From positions 372,001 through 436,000 of the forward strand of contig NZ_FNGS01000001.1 in NCBI RefSeq assembly GCF_900103285.1: 64,000 bases of DNA. The letters run 5' to 3'. This DNA comes from Siphonobacter aquaeclarae (GTDB taxonomy: Bacteria > Bacteroidota > Bacteroidia > Cytophagales > Spirosomataceae). The position numbers and the translations under genes were made by a program. The notes beneath the pieces were generated by a model. It was not told where the DNA came from and made no database searches. It worked only from the letters and a program-made list of their open reading frames with translations. Of this stretch, positions 27,068 through 33,940 are shown piece by piece; the stretch's first letter is position 1; each line of letters starts with the position of its first letter.

Positions 27068-28123
27068 ATGCCAACTGTTTCTGTGCAGGCCATCGGCAAC
27101 CTCGCTGCCGAAGCGCCGCTTCAATCCCTGACCATTGCGCGTCGGGATGTAACTCCACACGACGTGGAGATTGAAATTCTGTATTGCGGTGTTTGCCACT
27201 CCGACCTCCATCAGGCCCGCGGCGAGTGGGGCGGTACGGTGTACCCCTGTGTTCCGGGTCACGAGATCGTAGGTCGTGTCGTGCGCGTCGGTGCACATGT
27301 AAAAGCGTTCAGGGAAGGAGACCTTGCGGCCGTTGGCTGCCTCGTCGATTCCTGCCGGGAATGCCAGCCTTGTCACGACCACCAGGAGCAATTCTGCGAA
27401 CACGGAGCTACCTATACGTACAACAGCCCGGATAAACACCTCGGCGGTCATACCTATGGCGGATATTCCCAGCGGATTGTAGTCGACGAAGGCTATGTCC
27501 TCCGCGTTCCGGACAATCTCGATCCGGCGGCGGCCGCACCGTTGCTTTGTGCCGGTATTACGACTTATTCGCCGTTGAAACGCTGGAAAGTAGGTCCGGG
27601 ACAGAAAGTGGGAGTTGTCGGCCTCGGCGGTCTCGGCCACATGGGGATCAAGTTGGCGAAGGCAATGGGCGCGTATGTCGTTGTATTCACGACGTCACCC
27701 TCCAAAGCAGAGGATGCCCGCCGGCTCGGCGCGGACGAAGTAGCGCTGTCGACCGATCCGGCGCAGATGAAACAGTGGCGCATGAAGCTGGATTTCGTCC
27801 TCGATACCGTTTCGGCCCCGCACTCGGCAGATGAGTACCTCAGTACCCTGAAGCTCGACGGAACGATGGTACTCGTCGGCCTGCCTACCGAACCCCTTGC
27901 TGTTTCGGCTTTCAACGTGATTGTTCCCCGCCGCAATTTTACGGGCTCCTCCATCGGCGGGATTCAGGAAACCCAGGAAATGCTGGATTTCTGTTCGGAG
28001 CACAACATCGTCTCCGACATCGAACTCATTCGCGCGGATCAGGTCAACGAAGCCTGGGAACGGCTCCTCAAAGGTGATGTAAAGTATCGGTTTGTGATTG
28101 ATATGGGGAGTTTAGGGCAGTAG
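27068..28123 (+). CDS. Zinc-dependent NAD(P) alcohol dehydrogenase (cinnamyl-alcohol/YahK-like)
   Basis: This 351-residue medium-chain dehydrogenase interconverts an aldehyde or ketone and its alcohol with NAD(P)H. Catalytic zinc ligands are in YCGVCHSDLHQARG and PCVPGHEIVGRV. The four structural-zinc cysteines are in DSCRECQPCHDHQEQFC. The Rossmann motif is GLGGLGHMGIKLAKAMGA. All key residues are present and the length is usual for the CAD/YahK branch, which is generally NADPH-linked. It is monocistronic. Its stop codon is part of the first unit of a family A heptamer repeat. Confidence 0.95.
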   Translation: MPTVSVQAIGNLAAEAPLQSLTIARRDVTPHDVEIEILYCGVCHSDLHQARGEWGGTVYPCVPGHEIVGRVVRVGAHVKAFREGDLAAVGCLVDSCRECQPCHDHQEQFCEHGATYTYNSPDKHLGGHTYGGYSQRIVVDEGYVLRVPDNLDPAAAAPLLCAGITTYSPLKRWKVGPGQKVGVVGLGGLGHMGIKLAKAMGAYVVVFTTSPSKAEDARRLGADEVALSTDPAQMKQWRMKLDFVLDTVSAPHSADEYLSTLKLDGTMVLVGLPTEPLAVSAFNVIVPRRNFTGSSIGGIQETQEMLDFCSEHNIVSDIELIRADQVNEAWERLLKGDVKYRFVIDMGSLGQ

Positions 28124-28256
28124 GTGATGAGCAGTAGGCGATAAGCGATAAGCAATAGGCTATAAGCTATAAGCAGTAGGCTGTAAGCTATAAGCAATAG
28201 GCTGTAAGCCGGGTTAACGGGCCATTGCTTACAGCCTACTGCTTATAGCCTATCGC
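28117..28256. repeat. Palindromic heptamer-repeat element, family A copy 2
   Basis: Thirteen consecutive 7-bp units run in strict register from 28117 to 28207. Nearly all fit GCNNTAR (for example GCTATAA, GCAGTAG, GCTGTAA, GCAATAG). A spacer of about 20 bases follows, then four units in the opposite orientation (28229-28256). The inverted arm repeats the unit order GCTATAA-GCAGTAG-GCTGTAA found at 28166-28186, so a stable hairpin with alternative registers can form. The alcohol dehydrogenase stop codon (28121-28123) lies in the first unit. Confidence 0.9.
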
Positions 28257-28268
28257 CCCAAAATTGCC

Positions 28269-28276
28269 TACTTTTG
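28269..28276 (+). promoter_or_regulatory. -7 box of the Bcr/CflA transporter gene
   Basis: TACTTTTG fits TAnnTTTG exactly, 20 bases before the start codon. The -33 region would fall inside the right arm of the family A repeat. Confidence 0.6.
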
Positions 28277-28296
28277 TGTTTTTTCCCGCGCTACGC

Positions 28297-29532
28297 ATGA
28301 AGGAAAACAAACGACTACTCATTCTTCTCCTCGGTTTGCTGACGGCCGTCGGGCCGCTTTCGATTGACATGTACCTGCCGGCGTTCCCGGTTATTGCGGC
28401 GGATCTGCATACGACTGTAGGGCGTGTGTCTTTGTCTCTTTCCAGCTTCTTCGCGGGAATTTCAGTAGGGCAGCTTATTTATGGCCCTCTGCTGGAGCGT
28501 TTTGGCCGGAAGAAGCCGCTGACTGTCGGACTTGTTATTTACCTGCTTGCGTCTTTTTGTTGTGCGATGGCGCGTTCGGTCGATAGCCTCATCGTTTTCC
28601 GGCTGCTTCAGGCAACCGGCAGCTGCGCCGGGCTGGTAGGCGCGCGGGCCATCGTCCGGGATCTTTTTCCGGCAAAGGAAAATGCCAGGATATTTTCGTC
28701 ACTCATGCTCGTGGTCGCGGTCTCGCCGATCATCGCTCCTACGCTTGGAAGTTACATGGCGGCTGCATGGGGCTGGCGACCGGTATTTTTTGTACTGGCC
28801 GGGGTTGCCGCATTACTACTCGTTGGCGTCTATTTCCGGCTGCCGGAAAGCAAGCAGCCCGACCCTTCCTTTTCGCTGAAACCGGCTGCGGTATTGGGTA
28901 ACTTCCGGAGTATTCTCTTTCACCCGGTATTTTATGTTTGCGCGTTTACGGGAGCAATTGCCTATGCCGGTTTGTATGCCTACATCAGCGGCTCACCGTA
29001 TGTCTACATGGAGCTTTTCCGGATTTCGGAGACCTACTATGGATGGATTTTTGCGCTGATCGCAGCCGGACTCATCGGATCTACGCAAGTCAATACCGTT
29101 TTGCTCAGGTACTTTTCCAGTGAGCAGCTGATACGGGCAGCCTGTCTCTGCCAAAGCCTGGTAAGCCTGATACTTGTCACGACTACCTGGCTCGGATGGA
29201 CCGGGCCGGCATTCATGACTTTTCTGCTGTTTCTGTTCGTTTGCGGACAGGGTATCATCTTTCCGAACTCATCGGCTTTATCACTGACGCCTTTCGCCCG
29301 CACAGCCGGTAGCGCCTCAGCGCTGATGGGCGCGTTGCAGATGTTCATCGGCGCGGGAGCTTCGGCGCTCGTCGGCGTATGGCAGGACGGCACGGCGGTA
29401 CCGATGACTGTTGTCATGGCGGCCTGCTCGGTTACCGCTTTTCTCCTGTTTTCTATCGGACGAAAGAAGCTGCCGGATCTGACGTTGATGCTGATGAGTG
29501 AGGAGAAAGGGGACGAGCCCGCAGCGCATTAG
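28297..29532 (+). CDS. MFS transporter, Bcr/CflA drug-resistance family
   Basis: This 411-residue inner-membrane proton-coupled exporter has twelve expected helices. I take the start at MKENKRLLILLLG (28297), just after a -7 promoter box, rather than the upstream in-frame ATG at 28264, which would precede that box. Family marks are LSIDMYLPAFPVIAADL in helix 1, GQLIYGPLLERFGRKKPL in the helix 2-3 loop (MFS motif A) and RLLQATGSCAGLVGARAIVRDLF (helix 4 region). Substrates are probably bicyclomycin-like compounds, sulfonamides or dipeptides; the true one is unknown. The stop codon overlaps that of the convergent downstream gene. Confidence 0.93.
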   Translation: MKENKRLLILLLGLLTAVGPLSIDMYLPAFPVIAADLHTTVGRVSLSLSSFFAGISVGQLIYGPLLERFGRKKPLTVGLVIYLLASFCCAMARSVDSLIVFRLLQATGSCAGLVGARAIVRDLFPAKENARIFSSLMLVVAVSPIIAPTLGSYMAAAWGWRPVFFVLAGVAALLLVGVYFRLPESKQPDPSFSLKPAAVLGNFRSILFHPVFYVCAFTGAIAYAGLYAYISGSPYVYMELFRISETYYGWIFALIAAGLIGSTQVNTVLLRYFSSEQLIRAACLCQSLVSLILVTTTWLGWTGPAFMTFLLFLFVCGQGIIFPNSSALSLTPFARTAGSASALMGALQMFIGAGASALVGVWQDGTAVPMTVVMAACSVTAFLLFSIGRKKLPDLTLMLMSEEKGDEPAAH

Positions 29533-30236
29533 CGGAGACGGTAGAAAATGCCCGCCCTGACCACATTCAAATAGGCTTCTGTCGCACCGCCAAGCCACCC
29601 TTCCCGGTAGTTCTTAATGCCGATGGAATATCCGGCATTGATGCCCGCCCGACGGTAGCTGAAGGCCAGTTGTAGCCGCGGACGGATATCTGTCCGAACG
29701 GTGGACGGATCCCCTGAAATAGGTTGCTCCCCGCCGTTGGCATGGAAGTGGCCGCTTTCTTTCGCTTTCAACCGAAATCCGAAATCAATTCCTGCGGTTA
29801 GGTCCAGGCTAACGGACTTTCTGCCAAAGCGATAACCGGCAAACGGATGAAGGAGCAGGAAATCACTTTCTAGAAACGCTGTTCCGGTAGCGTCATAACC
29901 AACTGTTGAAAAATCCCCGTAAATCGTGAAACGATCAATATGAACGGCACTACGAAGCCGTTCATAGCCCAGATCCGCCCCATAGATAAAATGCCTTTTT
30001 CCAACGCGCTTAATGGTTCCGGAGAAACCATAACCCCAGGCGGGCCGGCTACCAAGGGAATTATTGACATGCACCGAGCTATTCATCATTTCCTGGGAAA
30101 CGAACGTATGCGAGTTAGCTGAAGCGCCACTGAAGTGAGATAAAGTGGTTGACAAGCCAACGGCAACTTCGGTAGACTGGGCAACGGCATCGAAACAAAT
30201 ACCCGAAACAATAAGGAGTAGTAAAAGCTTTTTCAT
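29529..30236 (-). CDS. Small outer-membrane beta-barrel protein, 235 aa
   Basis: I do not recognise a named family. A signal peptide (MKKLLLLLIVSGICFDAVAQS) precedes a chain of alternating strands rich in Tyr/Phe/Arg. It ends in an aromatic-basic FYRLR, typical of small outer-membrane barrels of the OmpA/OmpW-like type in Bacteroidota. Motifs include FLLLHPFAGYRFGRKSVSLD and LQLAFSYRRAGINAGYS. It is monocistronic, with a candidate promoter box 52 bases upstream. It overlaps the convergent transporter gene by 4 bases at their stop codons. Confidence 0.75.
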   Translation of the reverse strand: MKKLLLLLIVSGICFDAVAQSTEVAVGLSTTLSHFSGASANSHTFVSQEMMNSSVHVNNSLGSRPAWGYGFSGTIKRVGKRHFIYGADLGYERLRSAVHIDRFTIYGDFSTVGYDATGTAFLESDFLLLHPFAGYRFGRKSVSLDLTAGIDFGFRLKAKESGHFHANGGEQPISGDPSTVRTDIRPRLQLAFSYRRAGINAGYSIGIKNYREGWLGGATEAYLNVVRAGIFYRLR

Positions 30237-30287
30237 CTGAGGGGTCAGTCAGGGGTTGGAAAAGAAACAAACGGTGAACCGTCTGTT

Positions 30288-30295
30288 CAAAGCTA
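30288..30295 (-). promoter_or_regulatory. -7 box of the 235-aa barrel gene
   Basis: The minus strand reads TAGCTTTG, an exact TAnnTTTG match. An inverted repeat, ACGGTGAACCGT, lies just downstream (30271-30282). No clear -33 element is seen. Confidence 0.45.
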
Positions 30296-30337
30296 CTGTC
30301 CTTCTGCAATATTTCGTTAATCAGACCGCGGTATTCC

Positions 30338-31297
30338 TTATGCTCCGCCGGGATTGACGAGCCAGCTCACGTTCTGCTCCGACCTATGCTCCCTCCCGAT
30401 GATCTCACTGTACAACTCCGGTCGTCTGGCCTTCCGGTACCGGTAGCCTCCCGCGAGAGTCAGTTTTTCAGGCGTGAGGTTGGCGACGGCGATGTCGTCG
30501 CCCAACGCCCTGCACTCCGCCAGTACGTCGCCGAAAGGGTCCAGGATCATGGAACAGCCGTTTTTCAATTGGTCGTCGTCCATCCCGATCGGGTTGGAAA
30601 AGACGACATAGATGCCGTTGTCGTATGCTCGTGCAGGGAGCCACTTCATGAGCCAGGCGCGACCCTTCAGTCCGTCGAACTCGATACGGAGCGAAGTAGG
30701 GTCAGCCGCGCGGTTTTCCCATAGCTTCGGGTCGGCGAATCCGGCTCCCGGGCGCGTCGATGGCGTCATCATCGTCACATGCGGCATAAAGAGAATATCG
30801 GCGCCGAGCAGGGCCGTCGCCCGTACATTCTCCACAATGTTGTTGTCGTAGCAAATCAGTATCCCGCATTTCCATCCCAGTATGTCAAACACAACATACT
30901 CATTACCAGGCAATAAATGTGGATTGATGAACGGATGCAGCTTCCGGAATTTCGCTTTCAGTCCGGTTTTGTCTACGCAGACATAGGCTTTGAATAACCG
31001 GTCTTCCTCATCCTTTTCGAATAGTCCGGCGAGGATAACCATCTCATACTCTGCTGCAATCTGAATCAGCGCTTCCATACTTTCTCCTTCCGGGATGCGT
31101 TCAGCGATGGCGAGCAGGCCTTCCCGCGAAAGATGCCGGGCAAAGGTATAACCTGTGACGGAGCATTCATGAAAGGCGATTACCTGAGCGCCCTGTTCGG
31201 CTGCCTGTCCGGTCAGTTCACGGATACGGGCCAGGTTATAGGATTTGTCTCCGCTGGCGTTTTCAAACTGAGCCGTTGCAATGCGTAGTGGTTCCAT
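30338..31297 (-). CDS. Carbon-nitrogen hydrolase (nitrilase superfamily amidase)
   Basis: This 319-residue cytoplasmic enzyme of the nitrilase superfamily hydrolyses a C-N bond of an amide, carbamoyl compound or nitrile. The catalytic triad is complete: E44 (IAFHECSVTGY), K119 (KFRKLHPF) and C149 (GILICYDNN). The family's alpha-beta-beta-alpha sandwich length is normal. The Asn/Asp residues after the cysteine are unlike the usual CYD-x-R/E pattern of omega-amidase, so substrate class is open. It stands between the barrel gene and an AraC regulator gene on the same strand, 72 bases from the latter, and has its own -7 box. Confidence 0.92.
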   Translation of the reverse strand: MEPLRIATAQFENASGDKSYNLARIRELTGQAAEQGAQVIAFHECSVTGYTFARHLSREGLLAIAERIPEGESMEALIQIAAEYEMVILAGLFEKDEEDRLFKAYVCVDKTGLKAKFRKLHPFINPHLLPGNEYVVFDILGWKCGILICYDNNIVENVRATALLGADILFMPHVTMMTPSTRPGAGFADPKLWENRAADPTSLRIEFDGLKGRAWLMKWLPARAYDNGIYVVFSNPIGMDDDQLKNGCSMILDPFGDVLAECRALGDDIAVANLTPEKLTLAGGYRYRKARRPELYSEIIGREHRSEQNVSWLVNPGGA

Positions 31298-31319
31298 CTT
31301 TCTGTGGTTGTTGATGCCC

Positions 31320-31327
31320 CAAAAGTA
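31320..31327 (-). promoter_or_regulatory. -7 box of the nitrilase-family gene
   Basis: The minus strand reads TACTTTTG, an exact TAnnTTTG match, 22 bases before the start codon. No convincing -33 TTTG is present at 19-21 bases. Confidence 0.52.
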
Positions 31328-31369
31328 GACGGACCCTCACGGCAATAATTGGATAAATCCGACAAACCG

Positions 31370-32149
31370 TCAGACGGGGAGCAGGTTAGCAGCGAGCCGC
31401 CCGGGATTGGCCAGGTACTGTCCCGGCGTCAGGCCGGTCAGGTCCGAAAATTCCCGGATATAATGCGCCTGGTCGTAGTAGCCGGCCTTACAGGCGACGT
31501 CCATCAGGCTGAGATGGGGCTGCAACCGTTTCATTTTCAGACTTTTCTGAAGACGCAGGATACGGGAAAAAGGCTTGGGTGACATGCCTACCAGCTGGTG
31601 AAACCGCCGCTCCAGGGTTCGTTCGGTCAGGCAGCTTGCTTCGGCCAGCGAACGGATGGAGAGTGGCTCGTCTGCCGCGTTCATGCGACTGACGACATAC
31701 GGTATTCCTTGCAGGTCCGGCAGGACGTGTTTTCTCCGTTGCGTCAGCAGGACTTCGAGCAACCGGATGCGATCACTCCAGGAAGAGCATTCCTGCAGGC
31801 GTTCACCTATTTCATCCGTCCTGAAAAAATCATTCGCGCCGACACGTAAATCAACGGTTTCAGTGCCCGGAATACCTGTAAGTCCGTACAGGCCCCACGG
31901 CTGGAAAACGACAATCAATAAACCGAGATTTCCGACGGCAGCCAGGTCGCTGTGGCGGGACGTCTGTCCGTATACAAACGAAGAGGCAGGTAAGGCGGCG
32001 CCCGTCAGCGGCTCAGCAAAGGAGAAGACAATACCCGGACTGCCATCCGGAAAAAACCGATACGTCCCCGGCCCGGTCAGCGAAGCATATTCGATGACCA
32101 GGTAATGCCGGATCAGGTCGGCCAGCGCCGGAGACGGAGGAAGTTGCAT
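31370..32149 (-). CDS. AraC-family transcriptional regulator
   Basis: The product has 259 residues. An N-terminal effector-like domain (about 1-130, resembling DUF6597-type AraC regulators: LIRHYLVIEYAS and FFPDGSPGIVFSF) precedes two AraC helix-turn-helices (LAEASCLTERTLERRFHQLV and VACKAGYYDQAHYIREFSDL). The effector is unknown. A near-consensus box, TATTTTCG, ends 3 bases before the ATG, so the message may be leaderless. The nitrilase-family gene is the nearest possible target. Confidence 0.9.
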   Translation of the reverse strand: MQLPPSPALADLIRHYLVIEYASLTGPGTYRFFPDGSPGIVFSFAEPLTGAALPASSFVYGQTSRHSDLAAVGNLGLLIVVFQPWGLYGLTGIPGTETVDLRVGANDFFRTDEIGERLQECSSWSDRIRLLEVLLTQRRKHVLPDLQGIPYVVSRMNAADEPLSIRSLAEASCLTERTLERRFHQLVGMSPKPFSRILRLQKSLKMKRLQPHLSLMDVACKAGYYDQAHYIREFSDLTGLTPGQYLANPGRLAANLLPV

Positions 32150-32272
32150 GAACGAAAATAGGTAAATCGCCGGCGGTTTGCCGCTCGCCGGCTTTGGTTT
32201 TCTGTCAACGCAGGAAGGAACATGCCAAATCGGGCCGGATTTGCTAATTTGAGCGACTATTTCTTCCGTACT

Positions 32273-33940
32273 ATGAAGGTAAAAGTTATTTGGGGGGCGG
32301 CGGTGCTGCTGTTTCTCGGGCTGCTCGTTTTTTTCGTAACCCGTTTTACATCTCTTTTAAAACCCCGTACTGACACGATTAATCTGCTTGATACGGCCTT
32401 TCAGGAACGACTGGAGGGCTATTTCAATAGACGGGATACCTCGCTGACTCCGCCGCGTCTTCAATATCTGTCTGTCAGGTTGTACACCGGGACGTCTGAA
32501 AAGCAACTTGCCGCTGTTTTCAAGGGACTGAATCCCCGTGAAGGATTGCTGCTAACCCTGTTGACCGAAGAAGAAGGCACATTAAAAAATATGATTGAGG
32601 GTTCATTCGATAATGCATTGACAGAGCTTTGCCGCGCGCTGCCTTCCGGCATACCGGTGTATCTCCGCTGGAACCCTGACATGGAAGTGCCGGTGAAACG
32701 TTTTCCCTGGCAGTATCAGGCGCCGGCCGACTACATTGCAGCCTTCCGGCATATGGCCACGCGATGCCGGAAAGAACGCCCTTCTCTGAAAATCATCTGG
32801 TCTCCGGCGGGGTACCCGGGAACGGAGGAGTACTGGCCGGGCGGGGATGTTGTGGATGTGGTTAGTATCTCCATGAATGGGCAAAGCGAACGGGAATCCA
32901 CTGCCTATCCGCCTGAACCGGACCGGCGCGGGGCACTCCGGCGGAAAATACTGCGTACCAGGTTCATGGATAAGCCGGTGTTTCTGCTGACTCCATCCGC
33001 CGACAGCACGTACAACTGGCGGAAAGACCTTGCTGCGGTCGCCCGGCAACTTCGAACAGATTCAGCACTGATTTTTCAATCGACTGCCCGAAACAAGGCC
33101 GCCTCGCGTACCGCAGGCACCCTGCCGGTATTGGGAGTGTATGACCCGAACCTCGGACTCACCGGCTCCGAAGCTGTCAAAACCGAACATTTGTTTATAG
33201 ACCTGGGTACTATTCAGAGCGGCAAATTTGCCCGGGAGTTCGAGGCGGTGGTACGAAGAGGACATCAGGCTATTGTGACGGTTGAACCCTGGCGGGACAG
33301 CAAAATCCGGAAGGATTCTTCTGTTTTACAGAATACAGAAGACGGGGTATATGACGAAGAATTCCGGGAATTTTTCCGGATCGTCGCGGCCGCGCGCCAG
33401 CCCGTTTATGTCCGCTTTGCGCACGAGATGGAGATTCCGATCCACCGCTATTCCTGGCAGAGCAAAGACCCTGTGCTCTATATCAAAGCCTTCCGTCACT
33501 TTATGCAACTGGGAAAGGATGTTAAACAGGTACGAAAGATATGGGGCCCTGCGGGCGACCGGGGTTCGATGGAATGGTACCCCGGCGACGATGTTGTCGA
33601 TTTTGTCAGTATTGCCATTTACGGTCTGCCGGACAAAAACATCACCGATCCTGCCAAACAGGAATCCTTAGAAACCATATTCAACCGGAAAGCCTGGCGC
33701 ATGAAGCTGGCGGCCAAACCGATTTTTATTACCGAATTCGGTGTCAAGGGGCCCGATGATTTTCAGGCAACCTGGATGGAAAACGCCGCCCGCGTCATAG
33801 CCAGGCATCCGGAGGTAGTGGGCGCCTGCTATTTCAACCTGGCGGATAACCCCGGAGTATGGGGCAATATGCCGGCGCCCGACTGGGCGATCAGCCGGCA
33901 AACATTTGACCGTTTCGTTCAGGTACTCCGGGAAAACTAG
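32273..33940 (+). CDS. Membrane-anchored tandem GH26-like protein, first domain degenerate
   Basis: The product has 555 residues. A membrane helix (about 7-26) is followed by two related TIM-barrel-like halves. Domain 2 (about 283-555) has GH26 features: acid/base E385 in VRFAHEMEIP, KIWGPAGDRGSMEWYPG, and nucleophile E488 in PIFITEFGVKG. Domain 1 (about 32-275) aligns with it (LRWNPDMEVP, IIWSPAGYPGTEEYWPG, KPVFLLTPSA), but the acid/base position is D136 and the nucleophile position is T240, so it is probably inactive and glycan-binding. GH26 enzymes cut beta-mannan or mixed-linkage glucan. The gene converges on the GT2 gene with a 4-base stop overlap, pointing to trimming or editing of the polymer made there. 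Confidence 0.85.
   Translation: MKVKVIWGAAVLLFLGLLVFFVTRFTSLLKPRTDTINLLDTAFQERLEGYFNRRDTSLTPPRLQYLSVRLYTGTSEKQLAAVFKGLNPREGLLLTLLTEEEGTLKNMIEGSFDNALTELCRALPSGIPVYLRWNPDMEVPVKRFPWQYQAPADYIAAFRHMATRCRKERPSLKIIWSPAGYPGTEEYWPGGDVVDVVSISMNGQSERESTAYPPEPDRRGALRRKILRTRFMDKPVFLLTPSADSTYNWRKDLAAVARQLRTDSALIFQSTARNKAASRTAGTLPVLGVYDPNLGLTGSEAVKTEHLFIDLGTIQSGKFAREFEAVVRRGHQAIVTVEPWRDSKIRKDSSVLQNTEDGVYDEEFREFFRIVAAARQPVYVRFAHEMEIPIHRYSWQSKDPVLYIKAFRHFMQLGKDVKQVRKIWGPAGDRGSMEWYPGDDVVDFVSIAIYGLPDKNITDPAKQESLETIFNRKAWRMKLAAKPIFITEFGVKGPDDFQATWMENAARVIARHPEVVGACYFNLADNPGVWGNMPAPDWAISRQTFDRFVQVLREN

Noticed and set aside
28117-28256. CRISPR-like array
   Set aside because: The repeat unit is 7 bp, in direct contact with the next unit, with no unique spacers and no cas gene nearby.
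29529-29532. Overlapping stop codons of convergent genes as a regulatory feature
   Set aside because: The 4-base tail-to-tail overlap (also at 33937-33940) is common in compact genomes; by itself it is no evidence of antisense control.
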